A stretch of 25,772 nt of DNA from a virus (IMGVR_UViG_3300020193_001072:1-25772); one strand, 5' to 3'; shown: positions 15,701-23,232, numbered from the stretch's first letter. Made by a program: numbers and translations. Notes: a model not told the origin generated them from the letters alone.

Positions 15701-16402
15701 ATAACTGCTATTGGTCAAAGTTCTATTATATCTCCAGCTCAATATCTTTGGAAGGATGTAACTGGAATCCAAACATTTATTAGATCTTCCGTTGCTTCCG
15801 GATATGTTGCTAATAATTATGTTAAAATTGATAATGAATTTATGAAGATTAATTCTAGATCAACGGATCCATTTGGATTTACGATTACGGTTCTTGCTGA
15901 AGAAAAAGGAAATCAGACATATGATGAGCAAGACATTAAAGTGAGATATCTTTATAGTCAAGCAAGATTTACTGGGCACGACTTCCTTCAAATTGGAACT
16001 GGTGGAACTTCTACAACTAATTGGCCAAACGTTCCTTCAGTTAAACCAATTCCTTCTAATGAAATTATTGAAGGATTTCCAGGTCGTGTTTATTATGTTT
16101 CCACTGACCAAGAAGGTAACTTCCGTGTTGGTAAGTATTTCCGAGTTAATCAGGCAACTGGATCCGCAACATTGAATGCCTCTGCATTTGACCTGTCTGG
16201 TCTTACATCTTTGAGACTTGGTTCAATTGGTGCTCAGTTGGGTGCTTCTATTAGTGAATTTTCAACTGACCCAACTTTATCTGCCAATAGCAATACTAAA
16301 GTTCCAACACAGGCTGCTGTAAGAGCATTCGTAGAAAATTATGGCGGATCTAGTCTTGAAGAGTCTAAGATTTACTCTTACTTCTTATCGCAGAGTCTGT
16401 GA
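12701..16402 (+). CDS. large tail fibre with six carbohydrate-binding-like modules and beta-helix (1233 aa)
   Basis: Residues 11-321 hold six tandem modules of about 50 residues, each W-x(5-9)-Y-x(3)-D-x-V-x-x-G-x-x-Y ... W, the pattern of chitin/cellulose-binding CBM5/12-type modules (for example TWNSGTAYQVGDIVTYGGYN). Residues 330-366 carry GDLVYQSGAGPGRLPIGTNG and a PNWEK end, a linker common in phage fibres. From about 372 a pectate-lyase-like/DUF1565-like beta-helix begins (FYVTEEGSDSNDG, SFATIKHACGIA, ATIYVKAGVYNEVLPIIVPE, VSIVGDN) and is interrupted by Gly/Thr/Ser-rich strands. The C-terminus has RVYYVSTDQEGNFRVGKYFR and a TKVPTQAAVRAFVEN end typical of cyanophage fibres. Likely a host-surface-binding fibre that may bind or degrade polysaccharide; no catalytic residues can be assigned. 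Confidence 0.8.
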   Translation: MADFRLGRLKFNWRGDWYGNTAYVIDDIVKFGANTYVCISNHTSTSTSNNWASVDGAKWSLHVKGIEFRGNWSSGTFYNPNDIVKFASGTYICGIAHTSAASEVSWFQNDQAKWTLLADGLTNRGVFQTNTFYRPNDLVKYGNSVYIVNTGFSTSSGFGTAYTTEFVQGFEYEDTWNSGTAYQVGDIVTYGGYNYVATSIHTNKPPSENLANDWDILTTGFSIAGTYSTSTAYIPGDVVRYGGYSYVAKTNSTNNDPIDTNYWDLIIKGFNWVGTWTSTTYYKLGDSVRKGSNSYVSVASSNFNQDPVTDALGGFWNTLSAGAETNVLTTTGDLVYQSGAGPGRLPIGTNGQVLTVSSGGVPNWEKNNTTHPVFYVTEEGSDSNDGSNISRSFATIKHACGIATGPATIYVKAGVYNEVLPIIVPEEVSIVGDNIRTTKIRPAAGNSNYQVVGLGSTANNVSYGSTVRNGSGTKVARILYSNYDETQVHIQPLVGGAWSDSDTWFDSGNSIGISTVITRSNSEATMFMLSNKTMLKDLVMEGMTGFSQAGVIKSVSGSITGTSLSSSGLNDDLIGVTLTGTGVAPETTIVSVTNSTTAQVSVAQTVSPTSITYTAQPYDLNNATIKGVFVALNPSSPITKSPYVSQCSAFSTGGVGAVVDGKVHRTYENTPQVSNKSIVFDSFTNIHDYGVGFWVTNNAASEFVSCFTYYAFISYCSTRGGRIRSLAGNSSWGTYGLVSSGYNTSEQYLTGKVEGLSLSYLPLTVEGSGFSAGERIIGNTSTAVGYIHSVQTGTSKILYSLISAGAGKTAGLGTGFTRGELIRGIGSGTTAFLSNNSSANTGQAGLTLVLAGLSTAFEPGGSIEFLKGSGNGGENNVQIDGADPFTFVVQTVSRLGATGLGTVFVQRGALGTVAAAHTGGIANVHSYPLAGATATLSVPVATSDTTIFVNDSSGFVNNGFVLTAKNELMKITNIPTSTSIVVTRGSQGAGVANTYATNDTITAIGQSSIISPAQYLWKDVTGIQTFIRSSVASGYVANNYVKIDNEFMKINSRSTDPFGFTITVLAEEKGNQTYDEQDIKVRYLYSQARFTGHDFLQIGTGGTSTTNWPNVPSVKPIPSNEIIEGFPGRVYYVSTDQEGNFRVGKYFRVNQATGSATLNASAFDLSGLTSLRLGSIGAQLGASISEFSTDPTLSANSNTKVPTQAAVRAFVENYGGSSLEESKIYSYFLSQSL

Positions 16403-16405
16403 TAC

Positions 16406-16414
16406 TTATAAATA
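16406..16414 (+). promoter_or_regulatory. late promoter motif
   Basis: TTATAAATA, four bases after the stop of the large fibre gene and 25 bases before the ATG at 16439; an AGGAT ribosome site lies in between. Confidence 0.7.
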
Positions 16415-16438
16415 AAAAAAGGATATTAAGTTTTTAAG

Positions 16439-16759
16439 ATGGCATCTGGTATTTTAGGTCAGTCAGCACCTTCTGCAACCACACTTACTACTGTATATAC
16501 AGTTCCTGCTAATACATTGTCTGTCGTTAACGTGAGCATAACAAATCGCGGATCTTCATCCGCGAGTGTTAGACTTGCTCTTGCTGCGGCATCTACTCCA
16601 GTCAATAGTGAATATATTGAATATGATGCAGTAATTCTTCCGAACGGTGTTTTGGAAAGAACTGGAATTGCATTAAATGAAACTAAAAGAGTTGTAGTAT
16701 ATTCATCTACCGCAGATACTTCAGTTTCAGTATTTGGACTTGAGCAATCTACCCTGTAA
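16439..16759 (+). CDS. small structural protein (106 aa), fibre-associated
   Basis: All-beta protein: MASGILGQSAPSATTLTTVY, TVPANTLSVVNVSITNRGSS, VRLALAAASTPVNSEYIEYD and a final VYSSTADTSVSVFGLEQ. The layout (attachment-like N-terminus, two or three strand pairs, VxVxVxG end) is seen in small cyanophage virion proteins beside fibre genes, possibly a collar or fibre-cap subunit. It lies directly before the Cys-rich fibre-tip gene (17 bases, GGAGGT ribosome site) and is probably co-transcribed with it from the late promoter at 16406. No defined family is assigned. Confidence 0.65.
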   Translation: MASGILGQSAPSATTLTTVYTVPANTLSVVNVSITNRGSSSASVRLALAAASTPVNSEYIEYDAVILPNGVLERTGIALNETKRVVVYSSTADTSVSVFGLEQSTL

Positions 16760-16776
16760 TTGGAGGTTAAAATTAA

Positions 16777-18372
16777 ATGGCAAGATTTTTAGGATCTGCA
16801 GCGGGAAGAACTGCAGGGGCATCTACTATAGAAGCTTCATTTACAAGAGCAGCAGTTTTTAGCACTCCTGGAGCAACAACATTTAATGTTCCACCAGATG
16901 CAAAAAAAGCAAAAGTTTTTGTCATTGGAGCGGGTTCCGATTATAGATCTGGAACATATTGTTTTCTTTCTGATAATTGTTGTTCTGGTGTAGATTTTCC
17001 GAGATCATGTTATTGTGTATGTTTCACTGGACATCTTACTGGTGCTGGTGGTGGATATGCTGAAAGGACTTATGATTCTGGAATTGCTGGTAAAACATTA
17101 ACAATTAATGTTGGATCTTCTGGTGGACTTAGTGCAAGTAGTGTTGCGGCATCTGGATATACAACAGTTAGTGCAACCAATGCTTCTGATACGGTTCATT
17201 CATGGTCTTGTACTGGAAATAGTGCTGCTAGAGATAATAGTAATGATAATCCAGTAGCATTTAATTTCCAATTACCAAGATGTGGACATGCAAATAATAT
17301 TTCTGGATATTATAATTACGGTGGATGCGCTTCAGGTGGTGACATCAATAGAAATGGTGGAAGAGGAGTTTTAATTCCCGAATTTTTATATGATGGTTAT
17401 CTTGATGGTGTTTCTTGTATGGCTGGTGGCGGTGCTATTTCTGGTAATACGAGTTCTTGCTGGATTAATCCAGTATTTAACTGCTACTGTATTCTTGGAT
17501 ATCATTATGTATTTGGAAGCTATTGTGGATTTAATAATGGTTGGAGTAACCAGACTTCTTGTGGATGTTGGGGACTTTGTGCTGCAACATCAAACCTTTG
17601 TGCGTGTTCTGGTTTGTGTTGTAGAGCAAGCTCAAGATTCTCATTTGCTGGAAGATATTCTACAAAGTGTACATGTAACATATCTGGGGAAGTTCAAGGT
17701 GGTCCATTAGGAAATAATTTCCCAGGATCTGGTGATACCGCAGTGATTAAAGACAAACCAATTGGAGTTGGTGCTCAGTCTGGAAATAGTTCAGATATTG
17801 GAAAAAGAGGATCTTCCGAACAGATGGTAACCTCAGTTACTTATGGAATAGATAGAACAACTAGTGGAGGAACAAGTTGCTGTTTACAGGTTTCATATTC
17901 CCATTATAGTTCTGGATATGATTACTCTTTTGGTGGAACTCAACTTAGTTGCTATTGTTCTGTATATTATCCAGGTTGTTTCTCCAATTGTACTGCATTT
18001 AAAGGTGCTAGTTTTGCTCAATGGTGTTACAGATGTATTGGAACTGGTTGGACATACGTATTTGGCAGTAACTTTTCTGGTGGTGCTCATTGCTGGTGTA
18101 GTCCTTATGGACTTGTTCAATGCTCTGCTACCAATTGTACTGATTGCAGAAATAGATTCTTAAATGTTGGATATATTAATGATAGATCATCTATCATTAA
18201 TGATTCTTGGGAAATTCCTCTTTCTACTTTAATTAGAAATAATGCAACGAATGTCAATGATATTAGATATGGCAACGGTGCTACGTTTGATTCTGCAGCA
18301 GGTTTCGGTGGTGGAGGCAATAGACTTTACCCAACTGGTGGTCAAGGATTAGTTGTCGTACTTTACGGTTAA
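16777..18372 (+). CDS. glycine-rich, cysteine-rich distal fibre / receptor-binding protein (531 aa)
   Basis: The N-terminus (FTRAAVFSTPGATTFNVPPDAKKAKVFVIGAG) is the beta domain that begins many glycine-rich phage tail-tip proteins (usually FxTPGTxTFTVPAGVTxVxVxxxGGGG). The C-terminus (DSAAGFGGGGNRLYPTGGQG ... VVVLYG) is the matching Gly-rich closing strand. Between them, residues 62-457 contain 36 cysteines, many as CxC or CC (CYCVC, NCYC, CGC, CAC, CTC, CWC), with abundant Gly, Ser, Tyr and Trp. This is far above any other protein in the window. The layout resembles T4-family distal-tip adhesins in which Gly-rich motifs form a polyglycine sandwich with hypervariable loops; the cysteine enrichment suggests disulfide or metal cross-linking. 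The next gene may be its chaperone. Role as the host-range determinant is inferred. Confidence 0.75.
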   Translation: MARFLGSAAGRTAGASTIEASFTRAAVFSTPGATTFNVPPDAKKAKVFVIGAGSDYRSGTYCFLSDNCCSGVDFPRSCYCVCFTGHLTGAGGGYAERTYDSGIAGKTLTINVGSSGGLSASSVAASGYTTVSATNASDTVHSWSCTGNSAARDNSNDNPVAFNFQLPRCGHANNISGYYNYGGCASGGDINRNGGRGVLIPEFLYDGYLDGVSCMAGGGAISGNTSSCWINPVFNCYCILGYHYVFGSYCGFNNGWSNQTSCGCWGLCAATSNLCACSGLCCRASSRFSFAGRYSTKCTCNISGEVQGGPLGNNFPGSGDTAVIKDKPIGVGAQSGNSSDIGKRGSSEQMVTSVTYGIDRTTSGGTSCCLQVSYSHYSSGYDYSFGGTQLSCYCSVYYPGCFSNCTAFKGASFAQWCYRCIGTGWTYVFGSNFSGGAHCWCSPYGLVQCSATNCTDCRNRFLNVGYINDRSSIINDSWEIPLSTLIRNNATNVNDIRYGNGATFDSAAGFGGGGNRLYPTGGQGLVVVLYG

Positions 18373-18373
18373 T

Positions 18374-18379
18374 AGGAGG
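18374..18379 (+). promoter_or_regulatory. Shine-Dalgarno of the acidic chaperone-like gene
   Basis: AGGAGG, 10 bases before the ATG at 18390 and two bases after the preceding stop codon; fixes the start. Confidence 0.7.
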
Positions 18380-18389
18380 AACATAAGCA

Positions 18390-19112
18390 ATGTATTACAT
18401 TAGAACTATAAAAAATAATTATGATATTGATGTTGTAATTGATGTAACTGATAATACGGATTTTGTTCAAACTTCTGGGTTGGATTGGATTGAAATTGGA
18501 AATATTCAAGCTGAAAATGGAAATTATTATTATGATGGTAAAATTATTTCTGTAGATTCCGATGATTATGTAATTATTGAGAATATTATCAGAGAATCGG
18601 AAGAACCAGAAAGACTCGAAAGAGAAAGACTTGAAAGAGAATTTGAAGAAAATGCACAAAACGAAATACAAGAATTTTTTGAAAATCAATTGTTAGAAAA
18701 TACAACAGATGACACTGCACCAGAACCACCAGATCCATTAGATGATGAAGCAATTGCTGCTGCAGAATCTGCAGGTGCTGTAGATCCAAGGAATTTTACT
18801 CGACCTAAAGCATATCCAATTCTTGGAGTTGAAAGTAATGAATCTAATCTTAGAGATTGGGAAAGAAATTATAAAAATATATCTTTTAGTATCAATTCAT
18901 TGAATTCTGGAAATTTTACAGTTGTAGATAATGTTGCTATTTTTGATCCAGAATTAGAATTTCCAGACGGACATAAACAAAGTCATTTTCCATTTCCAGA
19001 AGATGATGTTAATGGATATATTCAACATTTAATTGATGTAAGACAAACATATAGAGATCTTTTAGATACTATTTGTACAGATTTAAATTTACCTCCAATC
19101 CCAGAAGAGTAA
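18390..19112 (+). CDS. acidic protein, possible tail-fibre assembly chaperone (240 aa)
   Basis: Very acidic. An N-terminal region (MYYIRTIKNNYDIDVVID ... DWIEIGNIQAENGNYYYDGK) is followed by a charged coiled-coil-like helix (residues about 68-100, Glu/Arg/Leu-rich), a Pro/Asp-rich linker, and a C-terminal part ending VRQTYRDLLDTICTDLNLPPIPEE. The N-terminal YYYDGKII-type phrase and the ending (Arg-x-x-Tyr-Arg-x-x-Leu-Leu ... Pro-x-x-Pro) resemble Caudovirales tail-fibre assembly proteins, which often sit right after a distal fibre gene. The gene follows the Cys-rich fibre tip at 17 bases. The chaperone role is inference from position and end motif; it could instead be a structural protein. 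It is the last gene of the structural block. Confidence 0.55.
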   Translation: MYYIRTIKNNYDIDVVIDVTDNTDFVQTSGLDWIEIGNIQAENGNYYYDGKIISVDSDDYVIIENIIRESEEPERLERERLEREFEENAQNEIQEFFENQLLENTTDDTAPEPPDPLDDEAIAAAESAGAVDPRNFTRPKAYPILGVESNESNLRDWERNYKNISFSINSLNSGNFTVVDNVAIFDPELEFPDGHKQSHFPFPEDDVNGYIQHLIDVRQTYRDLLDTICTDLNLPPIPEE

Positions 19113-19113
19113 T

Positions 19114-19142
19114 TTAAACCTACCTACATAATGGTGTATAAT
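19114..19142 (+). promoter_or_regulatory. sigma70-like promoter of the sugar cassette
   Basis: TTAAAC (19114-19119), a 17-base spacer, TATAAT (19137-19142). The gap to the ATG at 19170 has no late octamer, marking a change from late structural to host-type transcription. Confidence 0.55.
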
Positions 19143-19169
19143 TAAATTTGTATTGTTTTTGGGGTGTTT

Positions 19170-20093
19170 ATGAAAAAAGTTTTTGTAATTAATGGTGGTG
19201 CCGGTAGAGTAATTTGTTCACTACCAGCATTACAAAAATATTATAAAATTAATGGTCCAGACTTTTACATTCTTTCCGAATCTGGTCTGGATTTTTTTAT
19301 TGGTCATCCAGAGCTTCAAGATCTTACTTTTGATCTTGGACATAAAGGATTGTTTGAAAATATCATTAAACCAAATGAATTGGTTACATTAGAGCCTTAT
19401 AGAGAACACGGATATTATAATCAGAAGAAATCGTTGACAGAATCTTTTGATAAATTAATTAATAATACGGAAGATCATTCGGACTTAGAAAAACCAGAAA
19501 TTATTTTATCTAAACAGGAAGAGATTCAGGCACTTGATTGTATTAATAATGTTAAAGAATACCATAAAAAGAAAAAGACCGTAGTTATTCAACCATTTGG
19601 AAGAACTATAAATCAGCATAAAACTGGACATACATTTGATCCATCAAGTAGATCATTGAGTACAGATGATTACTTTTATATTTCGGAAAGAATAAGAAAA
19701 AAATATAATGTAATTGCTTTTTCTGAAATTAAATTTGAAAATGATAAAAACATGTATGTTGATACAGGGATTAGACAGTGGGCTGCAATTGTAGAAGCAG
19801 CGGACTATTTTGTTGGTATTGATTCTGTTGGTCAGCACATGGCATATGCTTTTAATAAGCCTGGAAGCGTTATTATAGGATCAACTTTTGCAGAAAACAT
19901 TTCTTATCCAAAATATTTTAATATCGTAGAAAAGAAAAATAATAAGAAAAAATATTCTCCAATTAGAATTCATGGACTAGACGGAGATCTAGCAGACAGG
20001 TATAATGATACTTGTATGGATTTTACTCAACGGGAATTGGAAGAAATTACTAATAATATTCTACATCACATCAAACAAAAAATCGGAGAATAA
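19170..20093 (+). CDS. glycosyltransferase, GT9/heptosyltransferase-like (307 aa)
   Basis: The start MKKVFVINGGAGRVICSLPALQ has the nucleotide-sugar transferase opening of GT9 (ADP-heptose:LPS heptosyltransferase) proteins. The second half contains VVIQPFGRT, YFYISERIRKKYNVIAFSE, and the donor-site-like QWAAIVEAADYFVGIDSVGQHMAYAFNKPGSVIIGSTF, which parallels GT9 (AALIxxADLxVGxDSGxxHxAxAxxxP). An in-frame GTG at 19164 is possible; the ATG at 19170 with GGGGTG before it fits better. A heptose acceptor or donor is plausible because an ADP-heptose pathway lies downstream, but specificity cannot be read directly. It is followed four bases later by the carbamoyltransferase gene, so the two are likely one unit. 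Confidence 0.7.
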   Translation: MKKVFVINGGAGRVICSLPALQKYYKINGPDFYILSESGLDFFIGHPELQDLTFDLGHKGLFENIIKPNELVTLEPYREHGYYNQKKSLTESFDKLINNTEDHSDLEKPEIILSKQEEIQALDCINNVKEYHKKKKTVVIQPFGRTINQHKTGHTFDPSSRSLSTDDYFYISERIRKKYNVIAFSEIKFENDKNMYVDTGIRQWAAIVEAADYFVGIDSVGQHMAYAFNKPGSVIIGSTFAENISYPKYFNIVEKKNNKKKYSPIRIHGLDGDLADRYNDTCMDFTQRELEEITNNILHHIKQKIGE

Positions 20094-20096
20094 ATT

Positions 20097-21791
20097 ATGA
20101 CAATTATTGCTGCAGTTGCTCGTGGTCACAATGGTAGCACCACGTTGCTTAAAGATGGTGAAGTTATTTTTTATCTTGAAGAAGAAAGACTTTCCAGAAT
20201 GAAATATGATGGATCTCCTCTTCTTGGTCTGTCTAAAATTTTTGATTATGTTGATCACATTGATCATTTAATTGTTTGTCACACACATCGTCATGGTCCT
20301 CAGTTTGATTGGACTGGTGAAGATATGTACTCTGGATACATCAGAAAAATTTCTAGAAACAAATTTAAATTTGAAACTCATTATATTGATACGATTCATC
20401 ATCAATTGCATGCTGCTTGTGGGTTTTATAATTCTGGATTTAAAAGTGCGGCTTGTGTAATCGCTGATGGTGCAGGAAGTTTTCTGAATATTGAAGGAAT
20501 AAATGAAGTTTGCTACGAGTTTGAAACAATCTTTAAAGTTTCATATCCAGGAACTTTTGAAACTGTGTATAAGCACATTGGAACAAAAGACGCTATCGGA
20601 TTTAATCAACCAGAAGAAAATGTATATCTGACTGAGTATCCTGGTTTAACCAAGATGTATGAATCTGTTACTAGATTCTGTGGATTTCCAGAAATCGAAG
20701 CTGGAAAAACAATGGGTCTTGCCCCTTATGGAAAACCTAATAATAATATCCCTAAGTTTTTTAGAGATGGATGGGGAAATAGAGATCTGATTATTTTAAC
20801 TTATCCAAATGGAGCATTAATTAATTTTGAAAGATTTCCATATCTGAAAAAAGATTTGGAAAATCAATCTGAAAATCAATATACTGAAATACAGAAAGAT
20901 ATGGCATTTGCTATTCAAGAAGAAACTTCAAATAAAATGGTGGAGTTAATTCAAAAAGCATATGATCTTACTGGTGAAAAGAATATTGTTATTTGTGGTG
21001 GATATGGTTTGAATTGTGTAGCAAATTATAAGTATTGGGAAGAGTTTCCAGATCTCAATATTTACTGCGAACCAATTTCTCATGATGGGGGGACATCAAT
21101 TGGGGCAGCCAAGATGTTGTATAATCAATTGATGGAAAATGAAAAACCAAATAAACAAGAATCTGTTTATTATGGACCCCAATATGATCCATCAACATAT
21201 GAAAAAACTTTAAGTTCTCTGGATGCACAAGATACTTCTTATGATCAAGTTGCTAAACTTATTCGTGAAGGAAATATCGTAACTATTTTTCAGGGTCGTT
21301 CTGAGGGTGGTCCTCGTGCTCTCGGTAATAGATCTATCCTTTTTGATCCTACTATTAAAGATGGTAAAGATATTGTAAATAAAGTGAAGCGTAGGGAATG
21401 GTTCAGACCTTTTGCTTGTTCAATTCTTCAAGAAAAAGTTGGTGATTGGTTTGATCTTTCTGGTAGAAAAGAATCTCCCCATATGATGTATGCTGTAAAA
21501 TGCAAAGAAGGGATCTCCGAAAAGATCCCTTCAGTAATTCACGTTGATGGAACTTGTAGAATTCAAACTGTAACTAAGAAACAGAATGAACACTATTATA
21601 ATTTAATTAGTGCATTTGAAAAACTTAGTGAAGTTCCTATTCTGTTTAATACATCTTTCAATTTGGGTGGAGATCCTTTGGTTGAAACTCTTGAAGATGC
21701 AATTGATACATTAGAAAAAAGTGACATTGAATATTTGTATCTCCCAGAAATTCAAAAACTTATTAAGATTTCGAACCACTCAGATTCTTGA
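20097..21791 (+). CDS. NodU/CmcH-family carbamoyltransferase (564 aa)
   Basis: Two-domain O-carbamoyltransferase that transfers carbamoyl from carbamoyl phosphate (via carbamoyl-adenylate) to a sugar hydroxyl. The N-terminal Kae1-like domain shows ARGHNGSTTLLKDG (His11), HHQLHAACGFYNSGF (101-115), IADGAGSF (122-129), a TMGLAPYGKP phrase and CGGYGLNCVANY. The YrdC-like C-terminal domain shows VTIFQGRSEGGPRALGNRS, REWFRPFACSIL and ILFNTSFNLGGDPLVET. Length and motif order are those of full-length TobZ/NodU homologues, so it is probably active. GGAGA lies about 9 bases before the ATG. Its 3' end overlaps the oppositely oriented neighbour by 29 bases (21763-21791), leaving no room for a terminator. 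It is a good candidate for decorating the cassette's sugar. Confidence 0.92.
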   Translation: MTIIAAVARGHNGSTTLLKDGEVIFYLEEERLSRMKYDGSPLLGLSKIFDYVDHIDHLIVCHTHRHGPQFDWTGEDMYSGYIRKISRNKFKFETHYIDTIHHQLHAACGFYNSGFKSAACVIADGAGSFLNIEGINEVCYEFETIFKVSYPGTFETVYKHIGTKDAIGFNQPEENVYLTEYPGLTKMYESVTRFCGFPEIEAGKTMGLAPYGKPNNNIPKFFRDGWGNRDLIILTYPNGALINFERFPYLKKDLENQSENQYTEIQKDMAFAIQEETSNKMVELIQKAYDLTGEKNIVICGGYGLNCVANYKYWEEFPDLNIYCEPISHDGGTSIGAAKMLYNQLMENEKPNKQESVYYGPQYDPSTYEKTLSSLDAQDTSYDQVAKLIREGNIVTIFQGRSEGGPRALGNRSILFDPTIKDGKDIVNKVKRREWFRPFACSILQEKVGDWFDLSGRKESPHMMYAVKCKEGISEKIPSVIHVDGTCRIQTVTKKQNEHYYNLISAFEKLSEVPILFNTSFNLGGDPLVETLEDAIDTLEKSDIEYLYLPEIQKLIKISNHSDS

Positions 21792-22497
21792 TTAATTGAT
21801 TGTATCTTTTATAAGGACATCTTGGGAAATGAGTATGAATTTTATTATATTCTTCTTGAGAAATAAATTCACAAGAGAAATCAATTTCCTTTTCTGTTAA
21901 TGGAAATAAAGTAAATAAAGGAGTTCCATATGGGATAACAATCTCATATGGTTCTTTTTTTACATCAACAATCATATGGACATTTGTTGCAAATTGATAT
22001 TTGTAATCGATTAATCCTGGTGCAATGATAATATTATTTTCCCTTAAAATATTTGTAGAATAATGAGATTCCGTGAAAACATACTTTATGTTTTCATTTG
22101 ATTTTAAGATCCATGGATTCGTAAGTTTAAATGCAGTTTTATTTTGTTGATATATGTACTGATATTGATCTGGTGAATGTTGAGATACTAAAGGAGATGG
22201 TCCTGGATCTTGAGTTCCCTGTAAATGTTCAACCATTCCATCTGGATTTACTCTGACTCTAATTTGAGTCCATGCTCTAAATTTTATTCCACTATTAATA
22301 TAATTATTGATCGCTGGACATTGCTTAGCAGAGGCCACATCAAAACTATAATTTCTTTGGTAATCGTGATGTTTGTTTGTGGATTTTAATCTTTTTAACC
22401 AATCTGCATTATCTGGTTTGCAATAAGTTGGCTTTTCATTTACAAAAATATCATTTTCCCAAGTATATGCAGTCAATTTTACTTTTTTATTGAACAT
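21763..22497 (-). CDS. protein of unknown function, paralogue of the next gene (244 aa)
   Basis: On the minus strand; reads toward the carbamoyltransferase and overlaps its end. Features: KQCPAINNYINSGIKFRAW, KYVFTESHYSTNILRENN, IIAPGLIDYKYQFATNVHMIVD, VIPYGTPLFTLFPLTEKEID. The same order (FTE, xPG-x-x-D, G-D/T-PL, LTxEKIE/D, SQE/TQD) occurs in the neighbouring protein, so the two are homologous though diverged. No catalytic signature, signal peptide or membrane segment is evident. A good ribosome site (AGGAGA, 22508-22503 on this strand) sits over the stop codon of the upstream gene, so the two are co-translated. I cannot name the family; proteins like this occur beside glycan genes in phages and bacteria, but a function would be guesswork. 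Confidence 0.7.
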   Translation of the reverse strand: MFNKKVKLTAYTWENDIFVNEKPTYCKPDNADWLKRLKSTNKHHDYQRNYSFDVASAKQCPAINNYINSGIKFRAWTQIRVRVNPDGMVEHLQGTQDPGPSPLVSQHSPDQYQYIYQQNKTAFKLTNPWILKSNENIKYVFTESHYSTNILRENNIIIAPGLIDYKYQFATNVHMIVDVKKEPYEIVIPYGTPLFTLFPLTEKEIDFSCEFISQEEYNKIHTHFPRCPYKRYNQLIKNLSGSKS

Positions 22498-22502
22498 TAT
22501 TG

Positions 22503-22508
22503 TCTCCT
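22503..22508 (-). promoter_or_regulatory. Shine-Dalgarno overlapping the upstream stop
   Basis: AGGAGA on the minus strand, six bases before the ATG at 22497 and overlapping the end of the gene at 22507-23232; fixes the start and indicates coupling. Confidence 0.65.
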
Positions 22509-23232
22509 AAATTACGTTATTTTTAATTTCTTTTAGAACTTTATTTCTTAAAAGACTTTTATTGAATACCTTATAAAGGTAGTCTAAACCTTTAAAAGAT
22601 TTGAAATTTTTTAGTTGGGTACAACTAAGTGACATATCTATTAAATCTTGAGTTAAATAAAATCTTTTTAATTCTATTTTTTCATTAGTCAAAAATTTAA
22701 TATACATTAATGGATCACCTTCATTTACTTTTAATGTAGATTCTCCAGGAAATAATTGATATGCACCTTCTACTGGTCTAAACCATTGAGAAATATCAAA
22801 AGATCCCGGAACATAATATGCAGTATCAGTTAAATGGGTTTTGTGCATCGAAGGATGCATAGTTTGAATTTTTAATGTCTCTTCAGTGAAGAAAATCCAA
22901 TTGACACAATAATTTATAGTTAAGCTATTTTTTACAGAGCTTTGTTTTACTAAAGATGTCATTGCTAAATCGAACCCAACTTTTTTAGGGTGATTTGAAA
23001 ATGTCCTTCCATGTTGATATGTGACATCAATTGAATATGGATTTCTAAGACAATACATATTTTTCAATGTATCTTTAAATGCATAACAATTAAAGAAATT
23101 ATCAGATATATTTTCTTCGTTCTTGTTTTTTACTAAGTCTGAATATACACTGTCTATATCGTGATAACAAAGATAATTTTCTTTGTATATATTCACGTCT
23201 CTATACCAAGGAGACCAATAAACCGTAATCAT
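22507..23232 (-). CDS. protein of unknown function, paralogue of the previous gene (241 aa)
   Basis: First gene of a two-gene minus-strand unit, divergent from the heptose genes. Motifs parallel those of its neighbour: FNCYAFKDTLKNMYCLRNPY, INYCVNWIFFTEETLKIQTM, HPSMHKT, YYVPGSFDISQWFRPVEGAY, VNEGDPLMYIKFLTNEKIEL and LTQDLIDM. The VPG-x-x-D and GDPL segments are conserved between the pair. No signal peptide or membrane helix. The 47-base AT-rich gap to the divergent gene must hold promoters for both directions. Function unknown. Position between a carbamoyltransferase and heptose genes suggests a role in glycan or cell-surface change, but this is only positional. Confidence 0.7.
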   Translation of the reverse strand: MITVYWSPWYRDVNIYKENYLCYHDIDSVYSDLVKNKNEENISDNFFNCYAFKDTLKNMYCLRNPYSIDVTYQHGRTFSNHPKKVGFDLAMTSLVKQSSVKNSLTINYCVNWIFFTEETLKIQTMHPSMHKTHLTDTAYYVPGSFDISQWFRPVEGAYQLFPGESTLKVNEGDPLMYIKFLTNEKIELKRFYLTQDLIDMSLSCTQLKNFKSFKGLDYLYKVFNKSLLRNKVLKEIKNNVI

